Source: a virus
Strand: one strand, 5' to 3'
Virus record (IMG/VR): IMGVR_UViG_3300034073_002242
Span: 1-25,171 of that record
DNA length: 25,171 nucleotides
In this document: positions 8,537-18,132 of the stretch, one piece after another
Layout of the letters: every line of letters starts with the position of its first letter
How positions within the stretch are numbered: the stretch's first letter is position 1
Position numbers and translations under genes: made by a program
The notes under the pieces: model-generated
The model's input: the letters and a program-made list of their open reading frames with translations, nothing else
Databases searched by the model: none
Told to the model about the DNA's origin: nothing

Positions 8537-11019
8537 TGGTATTACCAGTTTTAAATAAGGATTTTCCATTGGTATCTGTTCTTAAGGAAGATACAGCAAA
8601 TCTAAATTTGATTAGCATCGCCGGTAACTTAATCGTTTACGGTTTGCGATATGGTTTTAATCCCAAACTAGCTAATCAACTAAACGCTACAAAGTTGCTA
8701 ATAAGCATTCAAACACAAATGGGGAATACCACTACCAAACCTCAACTTATCAAAGGCTTCAATGTCGATCAAATAACCGAAAACTTACTTCAACAAGTTA
8801 ATATATACAAGGCAGCCTCTCAAGTAAAAAATCAATATTCATTTTCTGTTACTAAGAATCTAGCTAAATACTTTGATCCTAAAACAATTGACAGCACTCA
8901 GCTATATACGAAGACATATGTAAACGTAGAAGTCGATCAGTCAAATACCTTAAACCGTAATGTCAATTCTGCCAATCAAAACTTAAATGCTAATGTAAAT
9001 CTAAACACTTACATATCTCCGTTGCCATTTAACTTAAGAAAAGAAAGATCCAATCTTAAAACGAAGAAAAAGATAGACCCAGCGAGCTTATATAATACTG
9101 GCACAAATGCTATGGTGCCAACCTCTAAAGCATATTCCGGACTCATTCCCTCTAGAGCTTTTACTCAAAATCCTATATTACAATCCAATGCAAAAGCAAA
9201 ACAACTAGTAACGGCTTTTTTATCTAAAACCGTAACAAATAGTCCGAAAGATGCCCCACAAAAAACTTATTTAACAGAGATTAAAAAAATAGCTACTGAT
9301 ACGATAGTAGTTAGTGATCGTATTTTTATTCCTATTGGCACAATAGGTCAAAGTGATTTCAAAATAATCTTCGAACTATTTGACGTATATGATCATAGAG
9401 TTCAAAAATTTGAAGTGTTCGTGCCGCACAACACAAATATCAACAACACATACATTACAAAGCCGCCTTTTGTAACAAAGAAGGCAAATACTGGAATCAG
9501 CAAACCTACTTTTATAATTGAACAAGTTGATCCATATGCGCATGGAGTTTCTGTTTATCGTCGGACATTATTTGCTCAGGATAACGTGCCTTTTGCAAAT
9601 TATGTAAAACTGACAGATATTGCTCTTAAGTCAGGAGATAACGCTAAAACGTTTGTGGATAACGTTTTGACTAGCTCGGACGTGATATATCGTTTTGTTC
9701 CTTATGACAAGGACAAAAAACCAGCTTCAGTATTTGCGACAGTATTAGTAAGCAATTCTTCTATTAACAAAAATGGAACCAATATACCTTTACCTAAAAA
9801 GCTTTCAACAAGGCAGAATTATTGCTCACTTGATTATGCTATAGATAATGATTGTATTATAATGAAAGCCAGCAACTTTCCAGCAGACGTTGTTGCCGTG
9901 TATTATTACCGAAGAAATACCACAATAAACGAAACGACATTCAGAAGAATTGGCGGGATTTCTAGGATTCAGCCTTCAAGTAGTTTGCCATTTCGTTTGG
10001 TTGATACCGGAGTCAAAAAGTATAACGTTTACGAATATAAGGTTGGTTTCATATATTCTGACGGTCTAGAGCAAATGAGTCGTAACATCATGGCGGTTGA
10101 GTTCAGACCTATTGAAAAAAATGTTGCTGCTTGTAATGTAAATGGCATTAAAACTGGAACATATATTGATGGATTTCCAGATGTAACGTTTAATATTACT
10201 TATGCCTTCAATAAGAATCAATATGAAGATATCAAAAACTTGATTACAAAACAGGGTTTATTATCTGAATATAATGAACAAATTAAAGAGAACAAGGAAC
10301 TTCTAGGCAGATTATTTGCATATAAAGTTTTAAGACTGAATATGGCAACTGGGGAGCTTGAAGATTTTGGAGTTATAACAGATAATAATTTTTCAGATCG
10401 ACAACAAGGCTTGGCTAAAGGAATTTCTCCAATATCTGAGGGGATAGAATATTCTTATAAAATTACCACTTTATTAAGAAATCCGGAAACATTATTTCCT
10501 ACCATTACCAGAACTGTAAGTAAGATTAAAAAACAAAGCATTAAGTCTTTGAATAGAAGCTATACGTTATATCCATATGAATGGCAACAACCGGTTACAT
10601 TCCGAAATGGAACACTATATAGCGACGATTCGATAGTTCGTAGTTATCCACGTAAACTGCCTTCATTTGAGTTTGGAGACGTGGTAGATATAAAAGAAGT
10701 TACTGTTAAAGTAGTAAGTGATTTGCCGACAGTCACAAATTTACAAGCAATTTCTCTTGGTCCTCAAAGATGTTTATTGAAATGGGGTATAAGTGGAAGT
10801 CGAAGAAAAATTGATCATTTTATAATCGTTAGAGATATCTTAGGAACAAAAACTATAGTGGGAGCTGCACACAGTTTAGCTAATGCAAATGACAGTCAAA
10901 TGTTATATCTAGATACTTTTAACAATAATGAAAAAGGACAAGTAACCTATACTTTAATACCAATATACTATGATGACACAGAAGGTCCGCCAACTCGTTC
11001 TAATACAATTTTGATGTAA
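8536..11019 (+). CDS. Multi-module Fn3-like virion protein
   Basis: About 827 residues from ATG 8536. The N-terminal 180 residues are Asn/Gln-rich (for example NTLNRNVNSANQNLNANVNL) and low in complexity. At least four later stretches look like immunoglobulin/fibronectin-III sandwiches: about 325-407 ('GVSVYRRTLF' to 'VIYRFVPYDKDKKP'), 430-525 ('VVAVYYYRRN' to 'EYKVGFIYSDG'), 548-655, and 731-822. The last opens with 'VTNLQAISLGPQRCLLKWG' and ends with 'VTYTLIPIYYDDTEG', a typical Fn3 profile. Fn3 modules are common spacers and carbohydrate-contact domains in tail proteins. Domain limits are read by eye. The overlap with the upstream gene suggests coupled synthesis. Exact assembly position is unknown. 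Confidence 0.8.
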   Translation: MVLPVLNKDFPLVSVLKEDTANLNLISIAGNLIVYGLRYGFNPKLANQLNATKLLISIQTQMGNTTTKPQLIKGFNVDQITENLLQQVNIYKAASQVKNQYSFSVTKNLAKYFDPKTIDSTQLYTKTYVNVEVDQSNTLNRNVNSANQNLNANVNLNTYISPLPFNLRKERSNLKTKKKIDPASLYNTGTNAMVPTSKAYSGLIPSRAFTQNPILQSNAKAKQLVTAFLSKTVTNSPKDAPQKTYLTEIKKIATDTIVVSDRIFIPIGTIGQSDFKIIFELFDVYDHRVQKFEVFVPHNTNINNTYITKPPFVTKKANTGISKPTFIIEQVDPYAHGVSVYRRTLFAQDNVPFANYVKLTDIALKSGDNAKTFVDNVLTSSDVIYRFVPYDKDKKPASVFATVLVSNSSINKNGTNIPLPKKLSTRQNYCSLDYAIDNDCIIMKASNFPADVVAVYYYRRNTTINETTFRRIGGISRIQPSSSLPFRLVDTGVKKYNVYEYKVGFIYSDGLEQMSRNIMAVEFRPIEKNVAACNVNGIKTGTYIDGFPDVTFNITYAFNKNQYEDIKNLITKQGLLSEYNEQIKENKELLGRLFAYKVLRLNMATGELEDFGVITDNNFSDRQQGLAKGISPISEGIEYSYKITTLLRNPETLFPTITRTVSKIKKQSIKSLNRSYTLYPYEWQQPVTFRNGTLYSDDSIVRSYPRKLPSFEFGDVVDIKEVTVKVVSDLPTVTNLQAISLGPQRCLLKWGISGSRRKIDHFIIVRDILGTKTIVGAAHSLANANDSQMLYLDTFNNNEKGQVTYTLIPIYYDDTEGPPTRSNTILM

Positions 11020-11040
11020 TCATATTTAATATAGGTTTAT

Positions 11041-14000
11041 ATGTCGCTTAATATAAGAAATAACACAGCAAATGATGGTGGAATCACCACCGACCCAGCC
11101 CAACAAAATAATGGAAACAGCATTTCTTCCGATGTGAATGAAACTGTTCCAGTAACTTTTGCTGTTGTTAATCCACAGCAAAAACCTAATAATAAAAATT
11201 ATGCATATGTCGCTCCTCCAAACGTTCAATACGTTGTAAGTCAAGTAAATAAAAAATTACTTTATCAATTATTGAATCAAAAACCTTTTGTATCCAATAG
11301 AAAACTACCGTCTCTTATATCGTATTCCCCACCATTACAAAACACAATAAATAAACTTAATACAGATAGTATTAATACAGGGGTATCCACGGTTGCAAAT
11401 GGAACTTCACAGATTGTAAGCAATGCCGGCATTTCTGCTTTGGATCTTAGACCAGAAATTATATCTATGTTGGATTTGGCACCAATATGGAAAAAACAAA
11501 CTAAACCAACAAATACGAATTCAATTCTAGAACGGTTATATACTGATAGTGGAATGTTTGTAAAGTTTCAATATCAAACAAAGCAACTAAGACAAGAAAC
11601 TTTAATTTCGACTATTAAACAGATAAAAAATGTTCTAAAGCAAGATACGGCGTTTGATCCAATACGAACAGATTATTTGAAAGAAATAACATATGTTCAA
11701 AATGCATTGATGTTCTACAAAAATATCATCGACAATATTGATATCATCAAGAATTCTTTTGAAATCAGAATGATAGGAGATGACAGTTTCAAAACGAATG
11801 ATGGAACATTGGTGACTCCTTTAAAAAAATTCTATACGGAGAATTTAGGATATAAGACGGCTCAATATGATGCATTTTCAGAAACAAAACTATTACTTCA
11901 ACTGATGTTCGAATTGAACGTTCGTCTTAAGAATTATTCTTCAAAATTTTTAGATCAATTACTAATCGGCAGGGCTTCAGATTTGAGCCCAATAAATATT
12001 AATACGAGCGAAGACGTTGTTGGTTATAAATTCGATATCAACAATTTTACTTCTCAAAATAATTCACCATTAAATGCCGCTTCAAGCGATACATTTCAAA
12101 GCTTTCTTAATTCCTTGCCTTCTGAGGTTGATTCTAGAATTAAGCTTCTGACATATCTTCTAGCGAAAGAATATATTGTATCTAGTAATCTAGGAAACAG
12201 TAAAAATGATTCTGTATTTAAGCCATTTAATGTTCAGTCTATCGGAAATCCATTTCCATCGATTCTTGGAGACATTCCTAACACAATATTAAAATTACCA
12301 GTTAACAAAAATGGAATGTCGGCTTTGCCATTCTTTGGTTTATCACGTGACAATAATGTTTTAGTATTCGAAAACAAGTTCATAGATGATCCAACGAATA
12401 CAAATATTTCATGGATTCCAGGTCAAAACTATTATACAGAGCAAATAATAAACCCGGCTGGCAACACCTGGGATATTAGTGCATATGAAGCATATATCTC
12501 AAATTATTTGAAAGTTATGACGGCTGGAATATCTGCCATAAAAGCGTTGCTCGGTATTGCAATTCAAGGCACTACAAATCAATATATAACCCCGAGCAAA
12601 TTGAATAGAAGAATTCTTGAGTGTTTCTATACAGCGTTTGACAAAGTTACTCCTCAAGAGGAAGAAGTTGCGGCACGATTTGATCCTGCGTCTTATGCAC
12701 AAAAACTAGCACTACAACAATCAAGAAAAGAACTTGAAGAAAAATTGAAAGTTGAAAGAGAAAAAATACCAAACGGAGAAATTACCCTAAATAATATAAC
12801 GCCAGATGGTAGTAGCACAGATCCTAATGGTCCATTCCGACCGCACCCGGATGATCTTAACCGTGAAATTGATAAGATCAAAAACCCTCCAATTATAAAA
12901 GCATTAGAACAAAAAATAGAAGAATTGAATCGCAAGATTAATGAACTAAACGTTCCGGACCCAACGGTACTACAAGTAACTCTGGAACAAGCATTAATAA
13001 TGAATATATTCAATGCTGCAAGCGAAAATGAATTATTAAAAAGGCTGTTGTTTCAGTATTGTATATTAGCTGGTCTTATACGAAATAAGACTAGTGATAC
13101 TAATGGGCTATTTAACGTATTAGCTGCAAACGAAATTAATAGTGTAGAAAAATTAGATTCCGTCCCAGGTGCTGCCGCTCGTGACCCATCACGTGAGTTT
13201 GAGGAGTTTCCATCTACAGTTAACGGTTCTGATTTAGTAAAATATATAAAAGATTTAGCTTCCGGAATTGCTGCTGTATATACACAATCTCGAAATGGTT
13301 CTACAAATAATTCCGTAGCTGGGTTCGGGGGCGCCAAAAAGATATCTGTTATTATAAGTGAAACAGATATTCCTACTGTATTAGAGAGAGCAGCTTTAGG
13401 TCAAGGAACAATTGGTAACGTAAATTTAATATATCAATACGTAAATCTAGCAAATGACATCTTTAAGTCGTCTCAAATTAATGGAGCCAATGTTCAATTG
13501 TTGCCGGACAACTCAGGTAGAACCAGGTTTAATTCTATCAGCACATCAACTCAACTTTTTATGTTGTTTGAAATATTTTGCCAATATGCAAAAAAATATT
13601 CATTTATTGACATTAATAAATCGAGTCAAGATGTATTTGGTTCTGTTGTCACGTCCACATCGTCATCGATAATAAATGGCGGCAACGTCAGATTAGACCG
13701 TGATGGAGATATGGCTGAATATACTGATAGTGTAGCTGCTGAGTTTAAAACAACTACAACAACAACAACAGAAACAAAAACGGGAGTATTAACTTTTTAT
13801 TCTCTCAATATTGACCTTACAAACACGGGATTAGTTCAAAAGGCTATAGGTATCTTAACTAAAGACTATAAAGAAGATGAAGCGCAATCAGAACGCCAAA
13901 ACAATGAATATTTTATCTCCCTAGAAGATAACAAGAAAAAAATAGACAAAGAATATTCAGATATGTCTGACATATTAGGAATATTTGAAGTCATTGGAAA

Positions 14001-15411
14001 CAACCTTAACTCGAGTCTCAATAAGGTTAAGCAATTTTTCAATCAAACAACTCTTAAGACGTTCTTGGCTACAAATCCAATACCAAATCTTAACTTGGTC
14101 AAAAATAAATCTCAGCTACGTATATCTGCTCAAACGTTCGAAGATATTAAGCAGAAAACGATCGTGCCTCTAGATTTTATTTCTGCTAATAGTTCTGGTC
14201 AACAATCTACGCAGACTAAAGAGATAGAACTTATTGTTTCTGATGCAGTTCTTCCACAAGAATATTCTATTCTTGAAAAGATGATGAAGAACTACGTGGC
14301 AGGAAATGATGTCGGAGAGGAAACAATAAAAAGGAACTTTAAAGTTTTGAGTGTCGGTATTCCTACAGGATTTACAAAAGCATTGTCTGATCGAATCAAT
14401 AAGGGTGATATTAATAACGTTACCTTCAAAGATAGACAAAGTGACTTGATCAACATTAACGTTTTCGTAAGAAATGCAAAATATCCAGAATTAGTATTCA
14501 AACCAACCAAGTATATATTTGACACCAGTTTGTTCCTTACAAAGAAAAACATAATCAATGTACAACCGCAAGACGGTGAAAGTTATCTTGCAATATTGAA
14601 CCGGCTGATGTTAACTGATTTTGACAATCCTTTTAGTCCAGTAGAAATTGATCTTCCAACATTACGTCAAGATCCAAAGTATGGCTTCTTAACTGACCAA
14701 CAGTTTATGGAATTATACATTAATCATACAAACAGTTATTTGTTTGGACTATATATGAGCTTGTTTACTGGCGTTAAGCCAAGCGAAGATACATTTACTT
14801 TCCCTGAGATTCCGGAAAGAGTTTTGAATAGCAAAATGAGATCGATATTAATCGAATATCTTAAGAGAATCAATCTTCCAATTCCGGCAAATTTAAAAAC
14901 AACTTCTGAAGTTATTGCAGACCCAAATATTCCTGATGAAGTTAAAGACCATTTCAGATTGTTTACATATGGCAGTCTAGTGATGAATACAAATGAAGTA
15001 TCTAATCGTGTATTGACACCAAAATTGTATGATCGTATATTCTATTTGCCAATTCAAACATATTTGATGGAAATCGATATTCAAAGAACTAAAATATATA
15101 ATCCGGATATTAACTTTGATTTATATAGAGAAAACATGGTTTTCGATACAAGAAATCCTAATCAACCAAAATATTTTATTCGTGATGGTAAGCCAGAAGA
15201 TTTCATTGTAAAGGATTTGTTTGTGCAAGTTGAAACTGTAGCAGATCAGAGAAAGTTCTCGGATCAATTAGCAACTATTGCCGGTTCTTTCAAAGCTTTG
15301 ATTCCTCCAAAAAGCATTACAAACATAATTAAATCACCATTGCTACGTAATGGTCCAAGTCTAGGTAATATACCGGCACAAAACAATAACTCCTTGGTTA
15401 GAAGGAGATAA
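11041..15411 (+). CDS. Very large coiled-coil-containing virion protein
   Basis: A 1456-residue protein, the longest in the window. AGG at 11033-11035 sits five bases before the ATG. It has an Asn/Gln/Pro-rich N-terminus, a helical region near residues 175-290 ('LISTIKQIKNVLKQ', 'FYKNIIDNIDIIKN'), and coiled-coil segments near 547-577 ('QQSRKELEEKLKVEREK') and 604-638 ('IKALEQKIEELNRKINELN'). There is another charged helix near 943-980 and a Thr run near residue 905 encoded by an ACA microsatellite. The C-terminal third is mixed, with recognisable words such as 'VLSVGIPTGFTKALSDRIN'. No hydrolase or protease motif and no membrane helix was seen. Its length, coiled coils and central position suggest a scaffold-like tail or baseplate component, but I cannot name it. 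Confidence 0.75.
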   Translation: MSLNIRNNTANDGGITTDPAQQNNGNSISSDVNETVPVTFAVVNPQQKPNNKNYAYVAPPNVQYVVSQVNKKLLYQLLNQKPFVSNRKLPSLISYSPPLQNTINKLNTDSINTGVSTVANGTSQIVSNAGISALDLRPEIISMLDLAPIWKKQTKPTNTNSILERLYTDSGMFVKFQYQTKQLRQETLISTIKQIKNVLKQDTAFDPIRTDYLKEITYVQNALMFYKNIIDNIDIIKNSFEIRMIGDDSFKTNDGTLVTPLKKFYTENLGYKTAQYDAFSETKLLLQLMFELNVRLKNYSSKFLDQLLIGRASDLSPININTSEDVVGYKFDINNFTSQNNSPLNAASSDTFQSFLNSLPSEVDSRIKLLTYLLAKEYIVSSNLGNSKNDSVFKPFNVQSIGNPFPSILGDIPNTILKLPVNKNGMSALPFFGLSRDNNVLVFENKFIDDPTNTNISWIPGQNYYTEQIINPAGNTWDISAYEAYISNYLKVMTAGISAIKALLGIAIQGTTNQYITPSKLNRRILECFYTAFDKVTPQEEEVAARFDPASYAQKLALQQSRKELEEKLKVEREKIPNGEITLNNITPDGSSTDPNGPFRPHPDDLNREIDKIKNPPIIKALEQKIEELNRKINELNVPDPTVLQVTLEQALIMNIFNAASENELLKRLLFQYCILAGLIRNKTSDTNGLFNVLAANEINSVEKLDSVPGAAARDPSREFEEFPSTVNGSDLVKYIKDLASGIAAVYTQSRNGSTNNSVAGFGGAKKISVIISETDIPTVLERAALGQGTIGNVNLIYQYVNLANDIFKSSQINGANVQLLPDNSGRTRFNSISTSTQLFMLFEIFCQYAKKYSFIDINKSSQDVFGSVVTSTSSSIINGGNVRLDRDGDMAEYTDSVAAEFKTTTTTTTETKTGVLTFYSLNIDLTNTGLVQKAIGILTKDYKEDEAQSERQNNEYFISLEDNKKKIDKEYSDMSDILGIFEVIGNNLNSSLNKVKQFFNQTTLKTFLATNPIPNLNLVKNKSQLRISAQTFEDIKQKTIVPLDFISANSSGQQSTQTKEIELIVSDAVLPQEYSILEKMMKNYVAGNDVGEETIKRNFKVLSVGIPTGFTKALSDRINKGDINNVTFKDRQSDLININVFVRNAKYPELVFKPTKYIFDTSLFLTKKNIINVQPQDGESYLAILNRLMLTDFDNPFSPVEIDLPTLRQDPKYGFLTDQQFMELYINHTNSYLFGLYMSLFTGVKPSEDTFTFPEIPERVLNSKMRSILIEYLKRINLPIPANLKTTSEVIADPNIPDEVKDHFRLFTYGSLVMNTNEVSNRVLTPKLYDRIFYLPIQTYLMEIDIQRTKIYNPDINFDLYRENMVFDTRNPNQPKYFIRDGKPEDFIVKDLFVQVETVADQRKFSDQLATIAGSFKALIPPKSITNIIKSPLLRNGPSLGNIPAQNNNSLVRRR
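15402..15407 (+). promoter_or_regulatory. Strong Shine-Dalgarno inside the previous gene's end
   Basis: A full AAGGAG lies six bases before ATG 15414 and within the last codons of the 1456-residue gene. It is the best ribosome-binding match in the structural block, suggesting strong independent initiation of the Fn3-like gene. Confidence 0.7.
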
Positions 15412-15413
15412 CA

Positions 15414-17354
15414 ATGACAAAATCTTATCCTTCAAATAGAGCAATAATATTAGATGCCCCTGGTGAAATACCAATACCAACAGCAGAATTTATATATAAT
15501 TTCTTTTTGCCAGATGAGTATAAGAATGAAAACCCGCTTGGTTCGACTCCTAATAAGTTACAAAATGACCTAAAGAGATATACAAATACATCTCAAAGAC
15601 AGCAACTGAAACGCAAGATTCAAAGATTCGTTCCTAGATACAACAATCTATCTTGGAAAGCAATTGCAATAGGTAATAGACCTGATTGGATTGGCACTAT
15701 ATCGATAGCTGATAATCTTAATAAAGTTATCGATGAAGAAACACTATCTTCAGACTTTTTTACTAGCATTATGTTTAAGGACAATGGAGCTGATGGCAAA
15801 ATAAATTATGCCATATCAAAAGCTATCAATACAATCTTTACGCAACTAAATGCAAACACGACAAATATGTCTCAAATGGATATGATTAAGCTTTTAAATG
15901 CAGCTACGTCAGAAAACATCGATGGAACATTTCTTACCGAAGCTTTCATTAATCTTGAGAAAAATGGCGTTAAATACACCAGCAACAATACCAAAGAAGA
16001 TATCGTAAAATCCATCATTGATGAATTGAGAAACGTCAAAACAAAAGCTTTCTTTAATAATAAACGTATTGCAACGTTACTTAAATCTAGTGTTCAACAA
16101 CCGGAAAATATATTTGGCGATGAAACCTATGCGAGTTTAGGCATGGCTAGAATAGTTCAAGAAAACACTATAACTGCTAGACCTAATTCTGTCATAGATT
16201 CAGTTGACTATCAGCTTAACTTACCAAACTATATAAACTATAATCGCAATATACCAAGCGGGACATATAAGATCAATTATCAAGTAATTGGTTATATCAT
16301 AGAAAAGAAAGAATATCCAGTAGATGGTCAACCTATTGATAAAGACCCTATAGTGATTGACAATCCTAATGTTTCTGAATGTGTAGATTATAATGTGAAA
16401 TATGGTGCTCAGTATGGCTATACTGTCAAATCCGTATTTTTGTTAGAGTTGCCGACTTATAATATTACGGATAACAACATTGAGTTTGGGACGAGCACTT
16501 ATTTAGTAGCTTCTCAAAGATCACCAGAGGTTTATATACAATGTAGAGAATATATGCCTCCACCTCCCCCAGCGGACTTTAAAATAATATGGGATTACCA
16601 AAGAGATATACCAATGTTGACGTGGAACATTCCAGTTAACTCACAAAGGGATGTGAAATATTTTCAAATCTTTAAGCGCCGGGGAATTAATGAACCATAT
16701 CAGTTGGTAAAAATGTATGACTTTAACGATAGTCAGACTCCTCTAGCGTTGGCTGATATGAGTGAAAACTTCATTGATCAAAATCTAATAGAAAACTTAA
16801 GGTTTTCAAATGGAACCTCATTACCTAAAAAGTATTATTATGATGAAGAATTCAAGCGAGAAGATACGGCAATGTATGCTGTAGCTTGCGTCGATGCTCA
16901 TGGATACAGTTCAAATTATTCAGTTCAGTTCAAGATATCATATGACAAATTCGCAAATAAAATTATAACTGAATCGATTTCTAAAGAGGGCGCACCAAAA
17001 GCTTATCCTAATTTCTTTATACAGAAAGATGCTTTTGTTGATTCTATCAGAACTAGCGGAACTAAAAAAATGACCGTTTATTTCAATCCTGAATACTTAA
17101 AGGTAACGAGCAAAGGTGCGCCACCGACAGACTTAAATTTGCTTAAAACCGATATTAATTCAAAATATGTTTTTCAAATGATTAATATTGATTTAGAGAC
17201 TGAACAGACGCTAGATATTAAGTTAACTGACACAAGAGATCAAACCAATAAACCTGGTCCAAACAATATATCAAACAATTCAACAATTTCAGTTAACAAT
17301 AACATTAAACCATTGTCTTTTGATAATGTCAGCTATCTTGGCGTTCCAAAATAG
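15414..17354 (+). CDS. Fn3-like virion protein
   Basis: A 646-residue protein preceded by a full AAGGAG. The N-terminal half is helical and charged, for example 'SRAINTIFTQLNANTT'-like and 'KEDIVKSIIDELRNVKTKAF' stretches. Residues about 283-378 form a beta-rich segment ending 'SPEVYIQC'. A proline-rich hinge (MPPPPPADF, near 380) introduces an Fn3-like domain to about residue 512, with 'IPMLTWNIPVNSQRDVKYFQ', 'IFKRRG', and 'MYAVACVDAHGYSSNYSVQF'. The C-terminus has an Asn-rich tail. It resembles the 8536 product in general build and sits on the opposite side of the 1456-residue protein. There is no catalytic motif. A tail or baseplate attachment role is inferred from domain type and neighbours. 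Confidence 0.8.
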   Translation: MTKSYPSNRAIILDAPGEIPIPTAEFIYNFFLPDEYKNENPLGSTPNKLQNDLKRYTNTSQRQQLKRKIQRFVPRYNNLSWKAIAIGNRPDWIGTISIADNLNKVIDEETLSSDFFTSIMFKDNGADGKINYAISKAINTIFTQLNANTTNMSQMDMIKLLNAATSENIDGTFLTEAFINLEKNGVKYTSNNTKEDIVKSIIDELRNVKTKAFFNNKRIATLLKSSVQQPENIFGDETYASLGMARIVQENTITARPNSVIDSVDYQLNLPNYINYNRNIPSGTYKINYQVIGYIIEKKEYPVDGQPIDKDPIVIDNPNVSECVDYNVKYGAQYGYTVKSVFLLELPTYNITDNNIEFGTSTYLVASQRSPEVYIQCREYMPPPPPADFKIIWDYQRDIPMLTWNIPVNSQRDVKYFQIFKRRGINEPYQLVKMYDFNDSQTPLALADMSENFIDQNLIENLRFSNGTSLPKKYYYDEEFKREDTAMYAVACVDAHGYSSNYSVQFKISYDKFANKIITESISKEGAPKAYPNFFIQKDAFVDSIRTSGTKKMTVYFNPEYLKVTSKGAPPTDLNLLKTDINSKYVFQMINIDLETEQTLDIKLTDTRDQTNKPGPNNISNNSTISVNNNIKPLSFDNVSYLGVPK

Positions 17355-17366
17355 AATTGGACTATA

Positions 17367-17372
17367 TATAAT
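17367..17372 (+). promoter_or_regulatory. Possible -10-like TATAAT in a 46-base gap
   Basis: The gap 17355-17400 is one of the few non-overlapping joins in the structural block and is almost pure A/T around TATAAT at 17367-17372. No -35 match stands at normal spacing, so this is only a weak candidate promoter. GGAG at 17390-17393 is the ribosome-binding site of the gene starting at 17401. Confidence 0.2.
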
Positions 17373-17400
17373 ATAAAGCATAGATTTTCGGAGTTTTAAA

Positions 17401-18111
17401 ATGGGATTTTTACAAGGCGATACAAACAACATAATATTAGATGCTGTATTAACAGATACAGGAAGAAAATTCCTATCTCAAAATAATCAAAGTTTTAAAA
17501 TCTCTAAGTTTGCTCTTGGTGATGATGAAGTAGATTATGGTATTATTCAAAAATATGGCCGAACAGTAGGAAAAGAAAAGATTGAAAAGAATACGCCAAT
17601 CTTCGAAGCTCTTACAAATGGTTCCCTAGCACAAAAATATCGCTGCGTCTCGGTATCAGATCCTAATCTTGTTTTCTTGCCAACTATAGAATTAGTCGGC
17701 GGACCAAAAACAATATCAATCAATTCCGCAAATAAAATTCCTGCTAATATTCAAATACAGCAGGTTTTCAGCGATCCATTAAATGTCAGCAGCGAACTAG
17801 TTGACGCCACATATATGGTGCAGCTTAACTCTCAATTCTTGGATATTGTTGGTGAAACCCCAGAATATACCGAGTCTCAAAATCAAACCTCAAGCTATCT
17901 AATATCTTCAGTTGCTGGACAAGCATCAGATACTAATGGCTCCGTATTGACATTTAGCTTGAGAACAAGAACAATTACAGATGCTCAATTCCAAATATAT
18001 GGAGCAGTAAACGGCACATCAACAAAAACAACCATTAACACATATGTAAAAGTTACTGGTTTGCAATCCGGTGCCACAATAGACTTACTCGTGGCAATTC
18101 AAAAATTCTGA
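17401..18111 (+). CDS. Virion protein of the 'LD-V-T--G' N-terminal family, second copy
   Basis: A 236-residue protein whose first 60 residues (MGFLQGDTNNIILDAVLTDT, then G-R-K-F-L, later 'ISKFALGDDEVDYGI') share the spaced pattern of the 7571 product. The pattern is clearer and closer to the form I know from large-phage structural genes. The middle and C-terminal parts are beta-rich, with short Gly/Thr/Ser turns. GGAG at 17390-17393 is seven bases upstream of the ATG. It lies between the second Fn3-like gene and the 18133 gene. Together with the 7571 copy it flanks the Fn3/large-protein set, as expected if two related adaptor proteins bracket one assembly. The exact role is unknown. Confidence 0.8.
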   Translation: MGFLQGDTNNIILDAVLTDTGRKFLSQNNQSFKISKFALGDDEVDYGIIQKYGRTVGKEKIEKNTPIFEALTNGSLAQKYRCVSVSDPNLVFLPTIELVGGPKTISINSANKIPANIQIQQVFSDPLNVSSELVDATYMVQLNSQFLDIVGETPEYTESQNQTSSYLISSVAGQASDTNGSVLTFSLRTRTITDAQFQIYGAVNGTSTKTTINTYVKVTGLQSGATIDLLVAIQKF

Positions 18112-18132
18112 TCAGAAATAAGGTAATAAACA

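Noticed and set aside
13753-13773. ACA/ACT microsatellite as a possible phase-variable repeat
   Set aside because: The period is three bases, so length changes would only alter a Thr run; no on/off switching is expected.
12499-14558. Several minus-strand and alternative-frame open frames of 60-106 codons inside the 1456-residue gene
   Set aside because: They lie wholly within a long intact coding frame, lack ribosome-binding sites and show no domain-like composition.
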